Shown piece after piece: positions 27,295-37,497 of a DNA stretch of 64,000 nucleotides. The notes under the pieces were generated by a model. It saw nothing but the letters and a program-made list of their open reading frames with translations, was not told the DNA's origin and did no database searches. The stretch comes from G963668605 sp963793625 (GTDB lineage Bacteria > Acidobacteriota > Terriglobia > Bryobacterales > Bryobacteraceae), in assembly GCA_963793625.1 (NCBI GenBank), contig CAWCAT010000020.1:496001-560000 (forward strand), given 5' to 3'. How positions within the stretch are numbered: the stretch's first letter is position 1; the number at the start of each line of letters is the position of its first letter. The position numbers and the translations under genes were made by a program.

Positions 27295-28513
27295 GAATCG
27301 CAGAGAACTACTTCAGAGCTCGTTCGTGGCGGGCCTGGCAGAATCGCTTCGTGGCGCGCAGGGCCGTGCGCCGAGGATCCTGTTACGCTCCTCATGGCAA
27401 CTGATCAACATCGGCGACGTGGCGCATACGCCGGGCGTGTTGAGCCTGCTTGAAAAGCATATTCCGCAAGCAGAGATCCGGTTGTGGCCGAATACGCTGA
27501 GCAAAGAAGTGGATGCGATGCTGCGGCGCAGGTTCCCAAAGGTGACGATCACGGATAATCCCAAAGCGGTGGCGCTCGCTTTTCAGGAGTGCGACTTTTT
27601 GCTGCATGGCTCGGGCCCGTCGCTCGTCGCTTCCCAGCACGTGGCCAAGTGGCGCGATGAGACTAAGAAGCCATACGGAATTTATGGGATCACAGTCGGA
27701 ACGGCGGAACAGAAGATAATTGACTTACTAAGTGGCGCTAAGTTTGCTTTTTTCCGAGACTCCGCATCGCTGCAGCTAGCTAAAGAGAACGGAGCCAAGT
27801 CACCGTTGATGGAGTTCGGACCAGACGGTGCATTCGCCGTCAACTTGCGCGACGATGCATCGGCAATAGAGTTTCTGCGCGCGAACAACTTGGAGGACCA
27901 GAAATTTTTGTGCTGCATCCCGCGTTACCGGATTACGCCGAACTGGACCATCCCAAGCAAGAAGGCGCCGTTCAACGAGGTGACGCATGCGCGCAACGAA
28001 GCCATGAAAGAGCACGATCATCTGCAGCTGCGACAGGCGATCATTGCGCTCACACGTAAACACGGAATGAAGGTTCTGGTGTGTCCCGAGGACGTAACGC
28101 AGGTGGCGCTCGGGAAAGAGATGCTGGTCGACCCGCTGCCGGATGACGTCCGCGCAAAGGTGGTCTGGCGTGACCACTTCTGGCGTACTGATGAAGCAGT
28201 TAGCACGTACATCCGATCGGCCGGCATCTTCGGCAACGAAATGCACTCGCCGATCATGTGCATCGGTAATGGCGTGCCGGCAATCGTGTGCCGCTGGAAG
28301 GAGCAAACGAGCAAAGGGATCATGTGGCGCGATATCGGGCTCGGTGATTGGCTATTTGATTTGGACAACGAGAAGGAGATTCCCGGCATAGTGCCCGCCG
28401 TGATTGGGCTAGTTACTCAGCGGAAGAAGGCGCTGCAGAAAGTCGCCGCGGCTCGCGCCCTGGTGGAGCGACGACAGAGGGAAACGATGGCGGCATTGAG
28501 GCGCGAACTTTAG
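27293..28513 (+). CDS. Polysaccharide pyruvyl transferase family protein
   Basis: 406 residues. The start MNRRELLQSS resembles a Tat leader. The core has ILLRSSWQLINIGDVAHTPG, LLHGSGPSLVA, GIYGITVGTAEQ, FFRDSASLQLAKENG, GPDGAFAV, and near the C-terminus HSPIMCIGNGVPAIV, the usual GT-B-like pattern of CsaB/WcaK-type pyruvyl transferases. It would add ketal-linked pyruvate to a surface polysaccharide or act on a related donor. Export by Tat would be unusual for this chemistry, so a divergent role is possible. The start overlaps the TetR remnant by 2 bases. Confidence 0.8.
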   Translation: MNRRELLQSSFVAGLAESLRGAQGRAPRILLRSSWQLINIGDVAHTPGVLSLLEKHIPQAEIRLWPNTLSKEVDAMLRRRFPKVTITDNPKAVALAFQECDFLLHGSGPSLVASQHVAKWRDETKKPYGIYGITVGTAEQKIIDLLSGAKFAFFRDSASLQLAKENGAKSPLMEFGPDGAFAVNLRDDASAIEFLRANNLEDQKFLCCIPRYRITPNWTIPSKKAPFNEVTHARNEAMKEHDHLQLRQAIIALTRKHGMKVLVCPEDVTQVALGKEMLVDPLPDDVRAKVVWRDHFWRTDEAVSTYIRSAGIFGNEMHSPIMCIGNGVPAIVCRWKEQTSKGIMWRDIGLGDWLFDLDNEKEIPGIVPAVIGLVTQRKKALQKVAAARALVERRQRETMAALRREL

Positions 28514-28535
28514 AAATCCTGCTGCCGCACGAGCA

Positions 28536-29444
28536 CTAAGCAATCTTTTCCAGAGCGGCGGCTGAGGCTGCAACCACACGCGAATCGCTGTCTGACGCCA
28601 GATTGCTCAAAGTGGGTGCCGCCTCCGCCGCTGCTTTTCCGTAGCTGGAGAGAGCAATGACAGCATTCAGGCGAACGTCGGGTTCTGGATCCGCGAGGGT
28701 TGTGATCAGCGGGCGCAGCGACTGGTTTGCTGGAGCGCTGATCCGCCCCAAGGTCAATGCCGCGGCCGCTCTTACGGCCGGAACCGGATCGCCAAGCCGG
28801 GCCAGCACTCCCGTAATGGCGGGATGAGCAGCAGCACCGAGCTCCGTAATGCACTGCAGGGCCTGTAAGCGAATTGCGGGATCGGAAGACTCTAAAGCAC
28901 GCAGCAGCACAGGTAAACCGCGTGCGGCGTCGCAACTGACACGGGCCATGGCGGTGGCACAGTTCAGTTGCAGCGGGCCACGGGAAAGCGCTTCCAGATC
29001 GCCCAGACTCTCGATGGCAGGCGGCCCAATCGTGGACAGTGAACCAATTGCGGCCGCGACGACTGCGTGATCGCTGAATTTGAGCAGCAGACGCAGTGAC
29101 GGCACAGATGGTGCGCCTATCTTCCCCAAGGCCAATGCCGCAACGTTGCGCAGATTCTCATTGGGTGAGGTGAGGCAGCGGCACAGTGAACGCACCGCCG
29201 AGACGATCGGTGGATTCAGGGCCGCAAGCATAGTTGCTGCAGTGGTGCGGACAATATCGGGCTGTGCGGGATCGAGCGCGCTGATCAGATACTCGGCGGC
29301 GGGTTCGCCAATTCGTCCCAGAACAACGGCGGCTAACTGCCGCTCCGGTTCTGACTCGTTTGCAAGACTTGCCGCAACGTCGCGAAGATGCGGCCCTGGA
29401 TCGACCTCGGGATTCAGTAGCTCGGCCAGCGTAGATGAGTCCAT
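28536..29444 (-). CDS. HEAT-repeat protein encoded directly after vgrG
   Basis: About 302 residues made of roughly nine HEAT/PBS-type helical repeats, e.g. ERQLAAVVLGRIGEPAAEYL, NLRNVAALALGKIGAPSVPS, AVRAAAALTLGRISAPANQS and DVRLNAVIALSSYGKAAAEA. The start ATG at 29444 lies 2 bases after the vgrG stop, so translation is coupled. HEAT scaffolds bind proteins, so an effector-loading adaptor, effector or immunity role at the T6SS spike is possible. There is no signal peptide or enzymatic motif. Confidence 0.8.
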   Translation of the reverse strand: MDSSTLAELLNPEVDPGPHLRDVAASLANESEPERQLAAVVLGRIGEPAAEYLISALDPAQPDIVRTTAATMLAALNPPIVSAVRSLCRCLTSPNENLRNVAALALGKIGAPSVPSLRLLLKFSDHAVVAAAIGSLSTIGPPAIESLGDLEALSRGPLQLNCATAMARVSCDAARGLPVLLRALESSDPAIRLQALQCITELGAAAHPAITGVLARLGDPVPAVRAAAALTLGRISAPANQSLRPLITTLADPEPDVRLNAVIALSSYGKAAAEAAPTLSNLASDSDSRVVAASAAALEKIA

Positions 29445-29446
29445 GG

Positions 29447-31492
29447 CTAGAGCATGTTTCCGGCACCTGGCGTGTAAACTGGCGAGACGACTCCGGCAGC
29501 CGCGATCAAGGTCGTACATTGGAGCACGCCCGCCACTGTGACGATTGGAGCGTTAAGCGATACGGCAGAGGCCGTGATCGAGACCGCGCCGCCAGTGGTG
29601 ATCGAGATTACCCCGGCGGCCGTGATACTGAGCGAGGCGCCGACAGTGAGACTGTCCGACGCAGCGATCGTTATGGTGCGACTGGCACCGGTGGTGTGCG
29701 ATTCGGATGAGGCGATCATCTCAGTCAGGGAGCCGCCGATTGTTACACTCTGATTGCTTGCCACAGTGATGGTCTGCTTACCACCTACGGTTTCCGAATC
29801 GTCCGAAGCGATGGTGGCGGTGCGTTTATTATCGACATTCAGACTCTGATCGTGTTTGATGTGTGTGGTGTCGTCGTGGTCGATTGTGGTGGTTCGGTCA
29901 TTCCCTACCCACCTTGTTTCGTCTTTTTCCACCTCGGTATCAAGATTTTTTTCGGCGTGAATGAAAACCTGCTCCGAACCCTTCTTGTCCTCAAAACGGA
30001 TCTCGTTGAAGTTTGCGACGCCTCCGCCCATCGAACTCCGCGACTTGACTCCGCTTTGCGTTTTGTTGGCAGGGAGCGAGTTGGGGGGCATGTTGTCTGC
30101 GTTGTACACACTGCCGACGATGATCGGCCGGTCGGGGTCGCCTTCCAGAAAATCCACGATCACTTCCTGTCCAATACGGGGATGTGGACCGCACCCCAGT
30201 TCTTCCCCGCCCAGAAACTGGCGACCCGAATCCAGCAGGAGCTGTTGGCGTCGTTTTTGCCTTCTCGATCCCAGTGAAACTGAACTTTCACTCGGCCGTA
30301 TTTGTCGGTGTAAATCTCTTCGCCCGCCGGGCCGACTACGCGCGCCGTCTGACAACCGCGGACGAATGGCCTGGGGCTCACGCGCTCAGGGCGGAAGTGG
30401 AGTGCATACGGAGTGCAGGTGAACAAATTTGAGTAATGGTCCTCGCTGGCTTTGAGTATCGGAATGAAAGCCGCCTTCCGCGGCAGAGTGGGTGACCGAG
30501 GTCAGGACGTACTGTCCATCCGCATTGAAGTGGCGATCGAGTGTAAAGCGGTGGCCCGAGACCAGCGCGAAGACATTGCTCCTGCCCCTGATAAGAAACT
30601 GCGCGGATTCCATTTGCTCCAGGCCGATTTTGACCACTCGTTTCGCATCAGCTGGTTTTGCGTAGCCTCCCGGGTAATCGTACACCTCGAACTGATCATT
30701 TCCGGCAACCTTCAGCTTGTGAGTGACCTTGCCCACCTGCGTGCTATCCAGAATCGGTTCAGCGGCGGTCAAATCCGTTCTGGGCGTCTCAAAATAGTAG
30801 TCCCGCAAGGTGTTCTTTCCGGAACCCCAGTGCTGTGTCTTTTCCCAGTCGAAAATTCTTGGCTCATCGCGCACTCCGCCTTTTACTTCGTCGTAAATGA
30901 TATTCGACTCGCCAGGAACGTCCGCATTCGATGAGGAATTATCGGCCAGTACAAGTTTGTGACCGGAGGCAGTGTGCTTGAAATAGTAAAAGATTCCCTC
31001 CTCCTCCATCAATCGCGATACGAAGTTGAAATCTGATTCACGATACTGGACGCAGTACTCGCGCGGAGCGAATGACCCCTGCGTTTCGTAACTTACATCC
31101 AGGCCACCCAGTACCTCTTTGAGGATGTCGAGCGCGGTCTTATTTTGAAAAATGCGCGAGCGAATTCTGCGCGTCAGAGTCCACAACTTCGGAGACACCT
31201 CAGCGCGATACCTGGAAAGCCGGTGCGACGGAGGCAGTTGTGTAAACGAAGTCACGACGCCATGAATGTAACGCTTATAACTCGAATCCGGAGGCGATAC
31301 ACCAAACAGGATCTCGTGGCCGAGCACTTGGTCAAACCGGATCCTGGGGTTCTCCGAAAGTAGCTCCAACTGAAACGAAAAGAGCTGCGAGATCGATTCC
31401 GTTCCCGTGAAAGATTCCAGCAAGAGTTCGTTCGGACCCAAACCTGTTTCCAGAAACAGGAAGCGATTTCCTTCCAGGTACTTGTCTGGCAT
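29447..31492 (-). CDS. vgrG: Type VI secretion spike protein VgrG (TssI), frameshifted
   Basis: Trimeric puncturing spike of the T6SS. The N-terminal gp27-like part starts MPDKYLEGNRFLFLETGLGP. SDFNFVSRLMEEEGIFYYFK and IYTDKYGRVKVQFHWDREGK are VgrG signatures. The gp5-like OB region reads SCWIRVASFWAGKNWGAVHI and continues GQEVIVDFLEGDPDRPIIVG. The C-terminal needle is a Thr/Val/Ser-rich beta-helix (TITVASNQSVTIGGSL repeats) ending AAGVVSPVYTPGAGNML. No extra effector domain is attached. Frame slips occur near 30435 and 30185, and the protein continues cleanly across both. It ends at the coupled HEAT gene and starts at the clpV stop. Confidence 0.9.
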
Positions 31493-34134
31493 TACTTTGC
31501 TCCTCCAGCGTTACGAATAATAAAACTGCTGTCACTGGCGACATCAACGCGGATCGATTCCAATGGCAACCCTTCGGCGATCCGGCCCAGCAACTGGCGT
31601 GAGATCTCGGGCAGCAGCGTGTTGGTCAGAATGTTGTCCACGTTGCGCGCTCCGCTCTCCACCTCTGTGCAGCGGCGCGCGACTTCGTCCACCAGCGCCT
31701 CACTGCAAATCAGGTCGATCCGGTGATTCTCCCGTGTACGCTTCTGGATCTTGGCGAGCTTGAGCACGATGATTTTCCGCAGTGCTTCGTCGCGGATCGG
31801 ATAGTAAGGGATGAGCACCATGCGCCCGAGGAAGGCCGGCTTGAAGATCTTGTTCAATTCCGGCTTGATCGCCTTGACGATGCCTTCAGGCGTGGGCATG
31901 GTTTCCGGATCGGCGCACAGCTTCATCATGGCGTCCGTGCCCGCATTGGACGTGAGAATGATGATGGTGTTTTTGAAATCGATCTCGCGGCCTTCGCCGT
32001 CTTCCATCTGGCCTTTGTCGAAGACCTGGAAGAAGAGCTCCAGCACATCGGGGTGCGCCTTCTCCACTTCGTCCAGCAAGACCACCGAATAGGGACGGCG
32101 GCGCACAGCTTCGGTCAGCACGCCGCCTTCGCCATAGCCCACATATCCCGGAGGCGAACCTTTCAACGTGGAAACGGTGTGCGCTTCCTGAAACTCCGAC
32201 ATGTTAATGGTGATCAGGTTGCGCTCACCGCCGTACATCAGATCCGCGAGTGCAAGCGCCGTTTCAGTTTTGCCGACGCCGCTGGGACCCACGAGCATGA
32301 ATACGCCGATGGGTTTGTTCGGGTCTTCCAGGCTGGCCCGTGAAGTGCGAATGCGCTGGCTGACAGCGTCCAAGCGCGTGACTCTGCCCGATGACGCGCG
32401 AGCCCAGATGCCCTTCCAGATCGAGCACCGTCTGGATTTCGTCCTTCAGCATTTTGCCCACAGGGATTCCGGTCCAGGCTGAAATCACTTCGCCGGCAAT
32501 CTGGCCATCGACGCAAACCCGCATCAGCGGCGATTCGCCCTGCAGGGTCTCCAGTTCTGCGGAGAGTTTGTCGAGTTCGGCCCGCAGCGCATCCTTGTCG
32601 CCGGCTCCGTCTTCCAGTTGACCGCGCAACTTGCGAATGCAACTGACGAGCGCGCTTTCCTTTTCGAAGCGCTCCTTCAAGTGCGGCGAGCCGGACTTCG
32701 AGTTCCGCGCGCTGCTCCACAATTTGCGCCAGGCGTTCGGCGTGGTCGGCGCCGGCAGAGGCTTCGCGCTGCAGCACACGCTCCTGCACATTAAGCTCAG
32801 TCGAGCTGACGCGACGCATCCTCAATCGCAGGCGGCGTGGAATTCTGTCCGAGCGCCAGACGCGCGCAAGCGGTATCAAGCACGCTGACCGCTTTGTCCG
32901 GCAGTTGACGGCCTGCAAGAAAGCGATGCGAGAGGCGCACTGCGGCGGCGACGCCTTCATCCAGAATGCGGACTTTGTGGTGCTTCTCCAGCGAAGGAAC
33001 GATGCCGCGCATCATCACCATGCACTGTTCTTCGGTCGGCTCTTCCACCTTCACAACCTGGAAGCGGCGAGCCAGCGCGGGATCTTTTTCGAAATACTTT
33101 TTGTACTCAGACCAGGTTGTCGCTGCGATGGTGCGCAGTTCACCGCGCGCCAGCGCGGGTTTCAGCAGGTTGGCCGCATCGTTCTGGCCCGCTTGTCCGC
33201 CGGCGCCGATCATGGTGTGCGCTTCGTCGATAAACAGAATGATCGGCGTGGGCGAGGCCTTCACCTCCGCGATCAATCCCTTTAGCCGGTTTTCGAATTC
33301 GCCTTTGATACCGGCGCCGGCCTGCAGCAGCGCAAGATCCAGCGATCGCAACGTGACGTTCTTCAGCGGAGGCGGAACATCGCCTTGCGCGATGCAAAGC
33401 GCAAAGCCTTCGACAACGGCTGTTTTTCCGACGCCAGCCTCACCGGTGAGAATCGGATTGTTCTGGCGGCGGCGCATCAGGATGTCGATGATCTGCCGGA
33501 TCTCCAGATCGCGGCCGAGCACGGGATCGATCTTTCCGTTCTTGGCATTCTCCGTCAGGTTGACAGTGAACTGATCGAGGTTCGGAGTCTTTCCACCCGT
33601 GGCGGCACGCGGCGCATCTCCGGACGCGGGAATGTCGTCGGCATCGGCCGTGACATCGTCTTCATGCGATCCGCGCACGATCGAAACGAAGTCCTTCTTC
33701 AAGGCCTCGGCATCGATCTTCTGAAGTTCCTTGCTCGAATCGCGAGTGATACGCCGCAGTTCTTCGTCGCTGACAAGCGCCAGAATCGTGAACCCGCTGC
33801 GCACCTGCCCCGCGTTGTAGTCAATGGAGCCGATGGTCCAGGCCTGAGTCAACATGCTAAGCACGGAGGGGCTGATGGCCGGCGTCCTGGCGTTGCCGGA
33901 TTTGAGCTTGTCCAGGCTGCGCGTCAGTTCCGCGGAGAGCCGCGATTGATTGATGCCGAAATGATAGAAGATCCGTGCGGCATCACTATCGCTCGCCTCC
34001 ATCACCTTCATCAGGTAGTGCTCGATTTCAATGTTGTAGTGAGTGCGCGACAGGCATAGGCCGGCGGCCGCTTCCAGAGCACTGCGCGTCGGGGCGTTCA
34101 GTTTGCCGATCAACGATTTCAAATTGACGCTCAT
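31492..34134 (-). CDS. clpV: T6SS sheath-recycling AAA+ ATPase ClpV (TssH), frameshifted
   Basis: ATPase that disassembles the contracted TssB-TssC sheath. The start MSVNLKSLIGKLNAPTRSAL is preceded by TAGGAG at good spacing. The N-domain covers ~1-160. NBD1 has ILTGEAGVGKTAVVEG and ILFIDEAHTMIGAGG. A middle coiled region spans the frame slips near 32805 and 32690. NBD2 has MLVGPSGVGKTETALALADL and VVLLDEVEKAHPDVLELF, and a last slip lies near 32385. The usual C-terminal domain is complete to RNAGGAK. The total of ~880 residues is normal for ClpV. Confidence 0.92.
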
Positions 34135-34137
34135 CAA

Positions 34138-35196
34138 AACTCCTATGTCGATCAATTTCTGAAATTTCAGAATGGTTTGATCCGGGTCCGCTTGCAGCGG
34201 TGTTGATTTGGCCCAGGTCAACCAGCCCAGTTGCGGCGCTGCAGCGCCTTCGTTACCCAATTCGCAGGTCGGTGCTTCTTCCTTGCGAAGAACCAACTGC
34301 ACCTCAAAGGAAAGCTCATTCCCGCTGAAAAACCGAATCAATCCACGCAGCGGATCATGCGCTCTTCCGTTGGGCAAAAAATCAAGGTACTGTTGCAAGC
34401 TCAAGCGGGCCCAGCCGGATGCGAACACCGGACTGTTGGTCCCAGACTTCGTCGCCGATCACAGCACCCAATCCGAGTTGTTCCGAATAGGATCCCGAAC
34501 CGTCGAAGCGGCACTGAGTGTCTTCTTCCAGCGGATACCACGCGCCGACGAATTGTTCGATTTCGACTGGCACATCGAAGTAGTCCTGCAAGAGCTGCCG
34601 CAGGGCGGTGGCGGAGCGCGTCTGTGAAGACAGCAGGCCGGAATAGAACAGCAGCGCTTCATCAGGAACAGCCTGGCGTTCTTGCAAGTCCCGTAGTCCC
34701 GAGGCCGATCAGATCCAGCAGATGGTGCGAGAAGCGGTCCCGCTCGCCGCGCGCATACGCAACCGTGAAGCGATATTTCTCCCAGCCCTGGTAGAAGAAC
34801 GAGAGCATGCGGTGATTGAAGATATCCAGAAAATCGCGGATACCGGTATCTTTGCGCGCGAAGGCGCTCCCGGAGCAGTGCCGAATAATACATCGGCAGC
34901 AGACCCATGGGTCCGGTGAGGCCCATGAAGTTGACGCGCATGTGCGGCTGCGAACCCGCCGGCCACTCGATTCCGTAAATCTCGCTCGCTGGAAAGCCGA
35001 GTTCCGAGTTCGTGCCGAAACGAACCACTTCCTGTGAAGGCCTTGAGAACTGGCCAACCGGTGCGCGGTCCGGATTCAATTCGGACAGCAGACGAACAGC
35101 CTGGAAGAACTTGAAGCGATACGGCTCGTCCCGCAGCAGTCGCTCCATTACTGATGTTTCTACAGCAGGATCTTGCGGCCGGCTCTCGGTGGCCAT
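34138..35196 (-). CDS. tssG: T6SS baseplate protein TssG, frameshifted
   Basis: Baseplate wedge subunit. The N-terminus MERLLRDEPYRFKFFQAVRL, then PHMRVNFMGLTGPMGLLP, FLDIFNHRMLSFFYQGWEKY, LGTTGL and ARLSLQQYLDFLPNGRAHDP are TssG hallmarks. At least three slips (near 34865, 34690 and 34420) are needed to join them. At the 3' end the last frame has no stop before the clpV ATG and reads QTILKFQKLIDIGVL into ClpV. The last residues cross a 16-base palindrome. Either an indel hides the stop or TssG and ClpV are read as one chain. It overlaps the tssF 3' end by 37 bases. Confidence 0.85.
34157..34172. repeat. 16-base perfect palindrome at the tssG-clpV junction
   Basis: TTCTGAAATTTCAGAA equals its own reverse complement. 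It is AT-rich within GC-rich DNA and sits 23 bases upstream of the clpV start, where the tssG frame fails to stop. It may be a regulatory or RNA-processing site, or the scar of a small rearrangement. Confidence 0.6.
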
Positions 35197-37003
35197 AGCT
35201 TCAGTGCCTCCTTTCTCTGGCGCGTTGTCAGCGACAGCTGGCTGAAGCTGTTGAGCGTGACATACAGCCCCAGAAAATTCTCGAGGACGCTGGCGAACAG
35301 GTACACGCCTCCGCCGACAAAATTCTCTTCATCGAACTCGATATCGACCCGGGTGCCGCGGGCAAACGAAATGCCGTTTTCCGATGTGATCCGCGCAAAT
35401 TGCGGGCGGCTGCTCAGCTCCGAGATGCCCTCGATGTTCTTTTGAGCAGAGGAGGAGTCCGTGAGATTGTAGAGCTTCAAGATCTCCTGCAAGGATTCGC
35501 GCCCCTCACCAACGAGTGAAAGGTAGTTCAGCGAAAGATGCGAAATCAAGCGCCATAGCGCGCCCTTGCCAACAGGCGGACGCAGCGCAGGCGTCGGCTT
35601 TTTCAGCGCGACAACGGCATGGACAGTGGAACTTTTTTCAAGCTCAAAATCGCCGGCCTCATTGCCGAACGGCAGGCGCGAGGGCAAGTCGCGGTTCGAG
35701 CAGGTGAGGCGAATGGTGAGGCTGTCGACATCCGGGACGATAGGACGCTGTTCCAGATCAACCAGCGCGAGGAAGATATCCGTGCCATCATCGTCGCGCT
35801 GGCCGGACGGGCGGCGCGAGGCAGTCCAGAAAGTCTGCCCGTCGATTCCGCATGGTCGCGTGGCGGTAGGAATAGAGCGGTTCGAAGCGAACCGGCTCCT
35901 GGCTGTCAGGCCGCACGCTGACCACTTCGTCCACCGAGAAAATCTCCATCGAGTTCGGTCGGCGTATATCCGGAGTGACAGGGTAATCGAAGCGGCGATG
36001 GGTCAGCAGAATCGGCTCGGCGGTTTGTTCAAACAGATTGATCGCGGGCGTACACCCGAGCCGGAAAGTTTTTGCGGAAACGCCCAGTTCCAGCGACTGG
36101 CGGCGGTCCGTCAGTTCGAATGGGGAAATCAGAAAAACGATTTCAGCGCGGTCCTTGAAGCCCGTGGCAAGCACTGTTTCAAGACCTGTAAGATCCAGGA
36201 AAAAGAACTTGTCGGGGAAAGTGAAGTACTCCTGCAGCAGACGATAACCGATGAACGAGCGCCGCGGGTAGGGCAGCATGCCTTCGTCTTCTTCGAATCC
36301 GACAGGGCGCAGCGCGTCCGGACGCAAAGTCACGGGTCTGACCTTGGATCCCGGAGTCGGATCGCGCACAATGATCTGGCTGCAGCGGCTGCAAAGCAGT
36401 TCGTAGAGCGTGTGCACAATTCCGCTCTCGCCATTCAGAAAGAAGCGCAGCGAGTCGATGTTCAGCTTGTCAAAAGTGACATCCGGCCAGCAGCGCAATT
36501 CAACGCGCAGGGCGGCCACGGCATCCGCGGCGCGAATGGATGGCTTCAGCCGGTCGGGAGTTTTCCATTCCGCCTCGACGACGCTGAGCGGCCGCAGCAT
36601 TGTGTCGTAACAGGTGCGGAACTTGCAGGGCACTCCGCCGACGGGGCGCGAAGAGAGCAGCGATGCCGCGCTCAATCTTCAGGCCCTGCCGATCTGCGCT
36701 CTGGTCCGGCAGCGTGCGAAATTCCACGACCGTCATCGAAGGCACGGGCCGGATGAAATGCGGATACACGATGCTGAGAAGCGCTTCGGTGATTTCCGGA
36801 AACTCGTCATCGATTTTCAGGTGTACGCGCGCGGCCAGAAACGCAAACGCTTCCAGCAGCCGCTCCACGTGCGGGTCTTCGCACTTGTCGGGTTCCAGGT
36901 TGAGGCGCGAGGCGATTTTGGGATACTTCTCGGCAAACTCCGCGCCCATTTGCCGCAGGAACGTCAGCTCGCGTTCGTAATAGAGAAGCAGTTCGTCGCG
37001 CAC
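35160..37003 (-). CDS. tssF: T6SS baseplate protein TssF, frameshifted
   Basis: Largest wedge subunit of the T6SS baseplate. The GTG start at 37003 reads MRDELLLYYERELTFLRQMG and AEFAEKYPKIASRLNLEPDK, the invariant TssF N-terminus, then HVERLLEAFAFLAARVHLKI. After a slip near 36655 it continues GVPCKFRTCYDTMLRPLSVV, and after another near 35840 with DLPSRLPFGNEAGDFELEKS and LLSHLSLNYLSL-like sequence (LISHLSLNYLSLVGEGRESL). The restored length of ~614 residues is normal. It begins 1 base after the tssE stop, inside one operon. Confidence 0.9.
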
Positions 37004-37004
37004 C

Positions 37005-37494
37005 CTATTCGCCCTTCACCTGATATTCTCCGCTGCTCAACTGAAGCACGGTATCGAAAAAAATTTGCTCCGGCGCGGGATCCATTTTGAGCAGGGCCTC
37101 GATTTGAAACCGCAACACGCGGGGTCCGCCGCTCGCATTCTCCACAGCGCGCACCCTTACGTTGGTCAAGACGCGGTTCAAAAATCGCGATGGCGACTTC
37201 GATCGTCCGCAGCAGTCGCTGCCTGTCGCGCGGAGAGTTCAACGAAAGCGCCGTCACATCGGGCAGGCCGTAGTTATACAGCGACCGAAAAAGCTCCTCG
37301 TAGGTTTCGGGGACTTCGTCCGGATTGCGGCGTGTGTTCAGTAGCCATTCCAGGTCCCTTCGCAGGGAGGCTTTCAACTGCCGCACGGATTGCGTGCGGC
37401 TGGCAGGCGGGTCCGCAGGACTGCGCGGATCCAGGTCGATCAGGCGATCGAGAATGGAAGGAGTAACAGCAATGTCGGCATCCGATCTCGCCAT
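37005..37494 (-). CDS. tssE: T6SS baseplate protein TssE (gp25-like), frameshifted
   Basis: gp25/lysozyme-like wedge component. ILDRLIDLDPR, RQLKASLRRDLEWLLNTRRN, YNYGLPDVTALSL and the start of IEVAIAIFEPRL are the family pattern. After a slip near 37180 the protein continues VRVRAVENASG…PRVLRFQIEALLKMDPAPEQ to QLSSGEYQVKGE and TAG at 37005-37007. About 162 residues, as expected. Its start lies 3 bases downstream of the tssA stop. Confidence 0.85.
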
Positions 37495-37497
37495 CGT

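Noticed and set aside
31723..32343. 206-residue plus-strand reading frame
   Set aside because: Shadow of ClpV NBD2, His/Asp-rich and without family motifs.
33385..34059. 224-residue plus-strand reading frame
   Set aside because: Antisense to ClpV N-domain and NBD1.
35566..36756. 396-residue plus-strand reading frame across tssF
   Set aside because: It is antisense to conserved TssF segments and has Arg/Gln-rich content typical of a shadow frame in GC-rich DNA.
36614..37090. 158-residue plus-strand reading frame at the tssF-tssE junction
   Set aside because: Antisense to the invariant TssF N-terminus.
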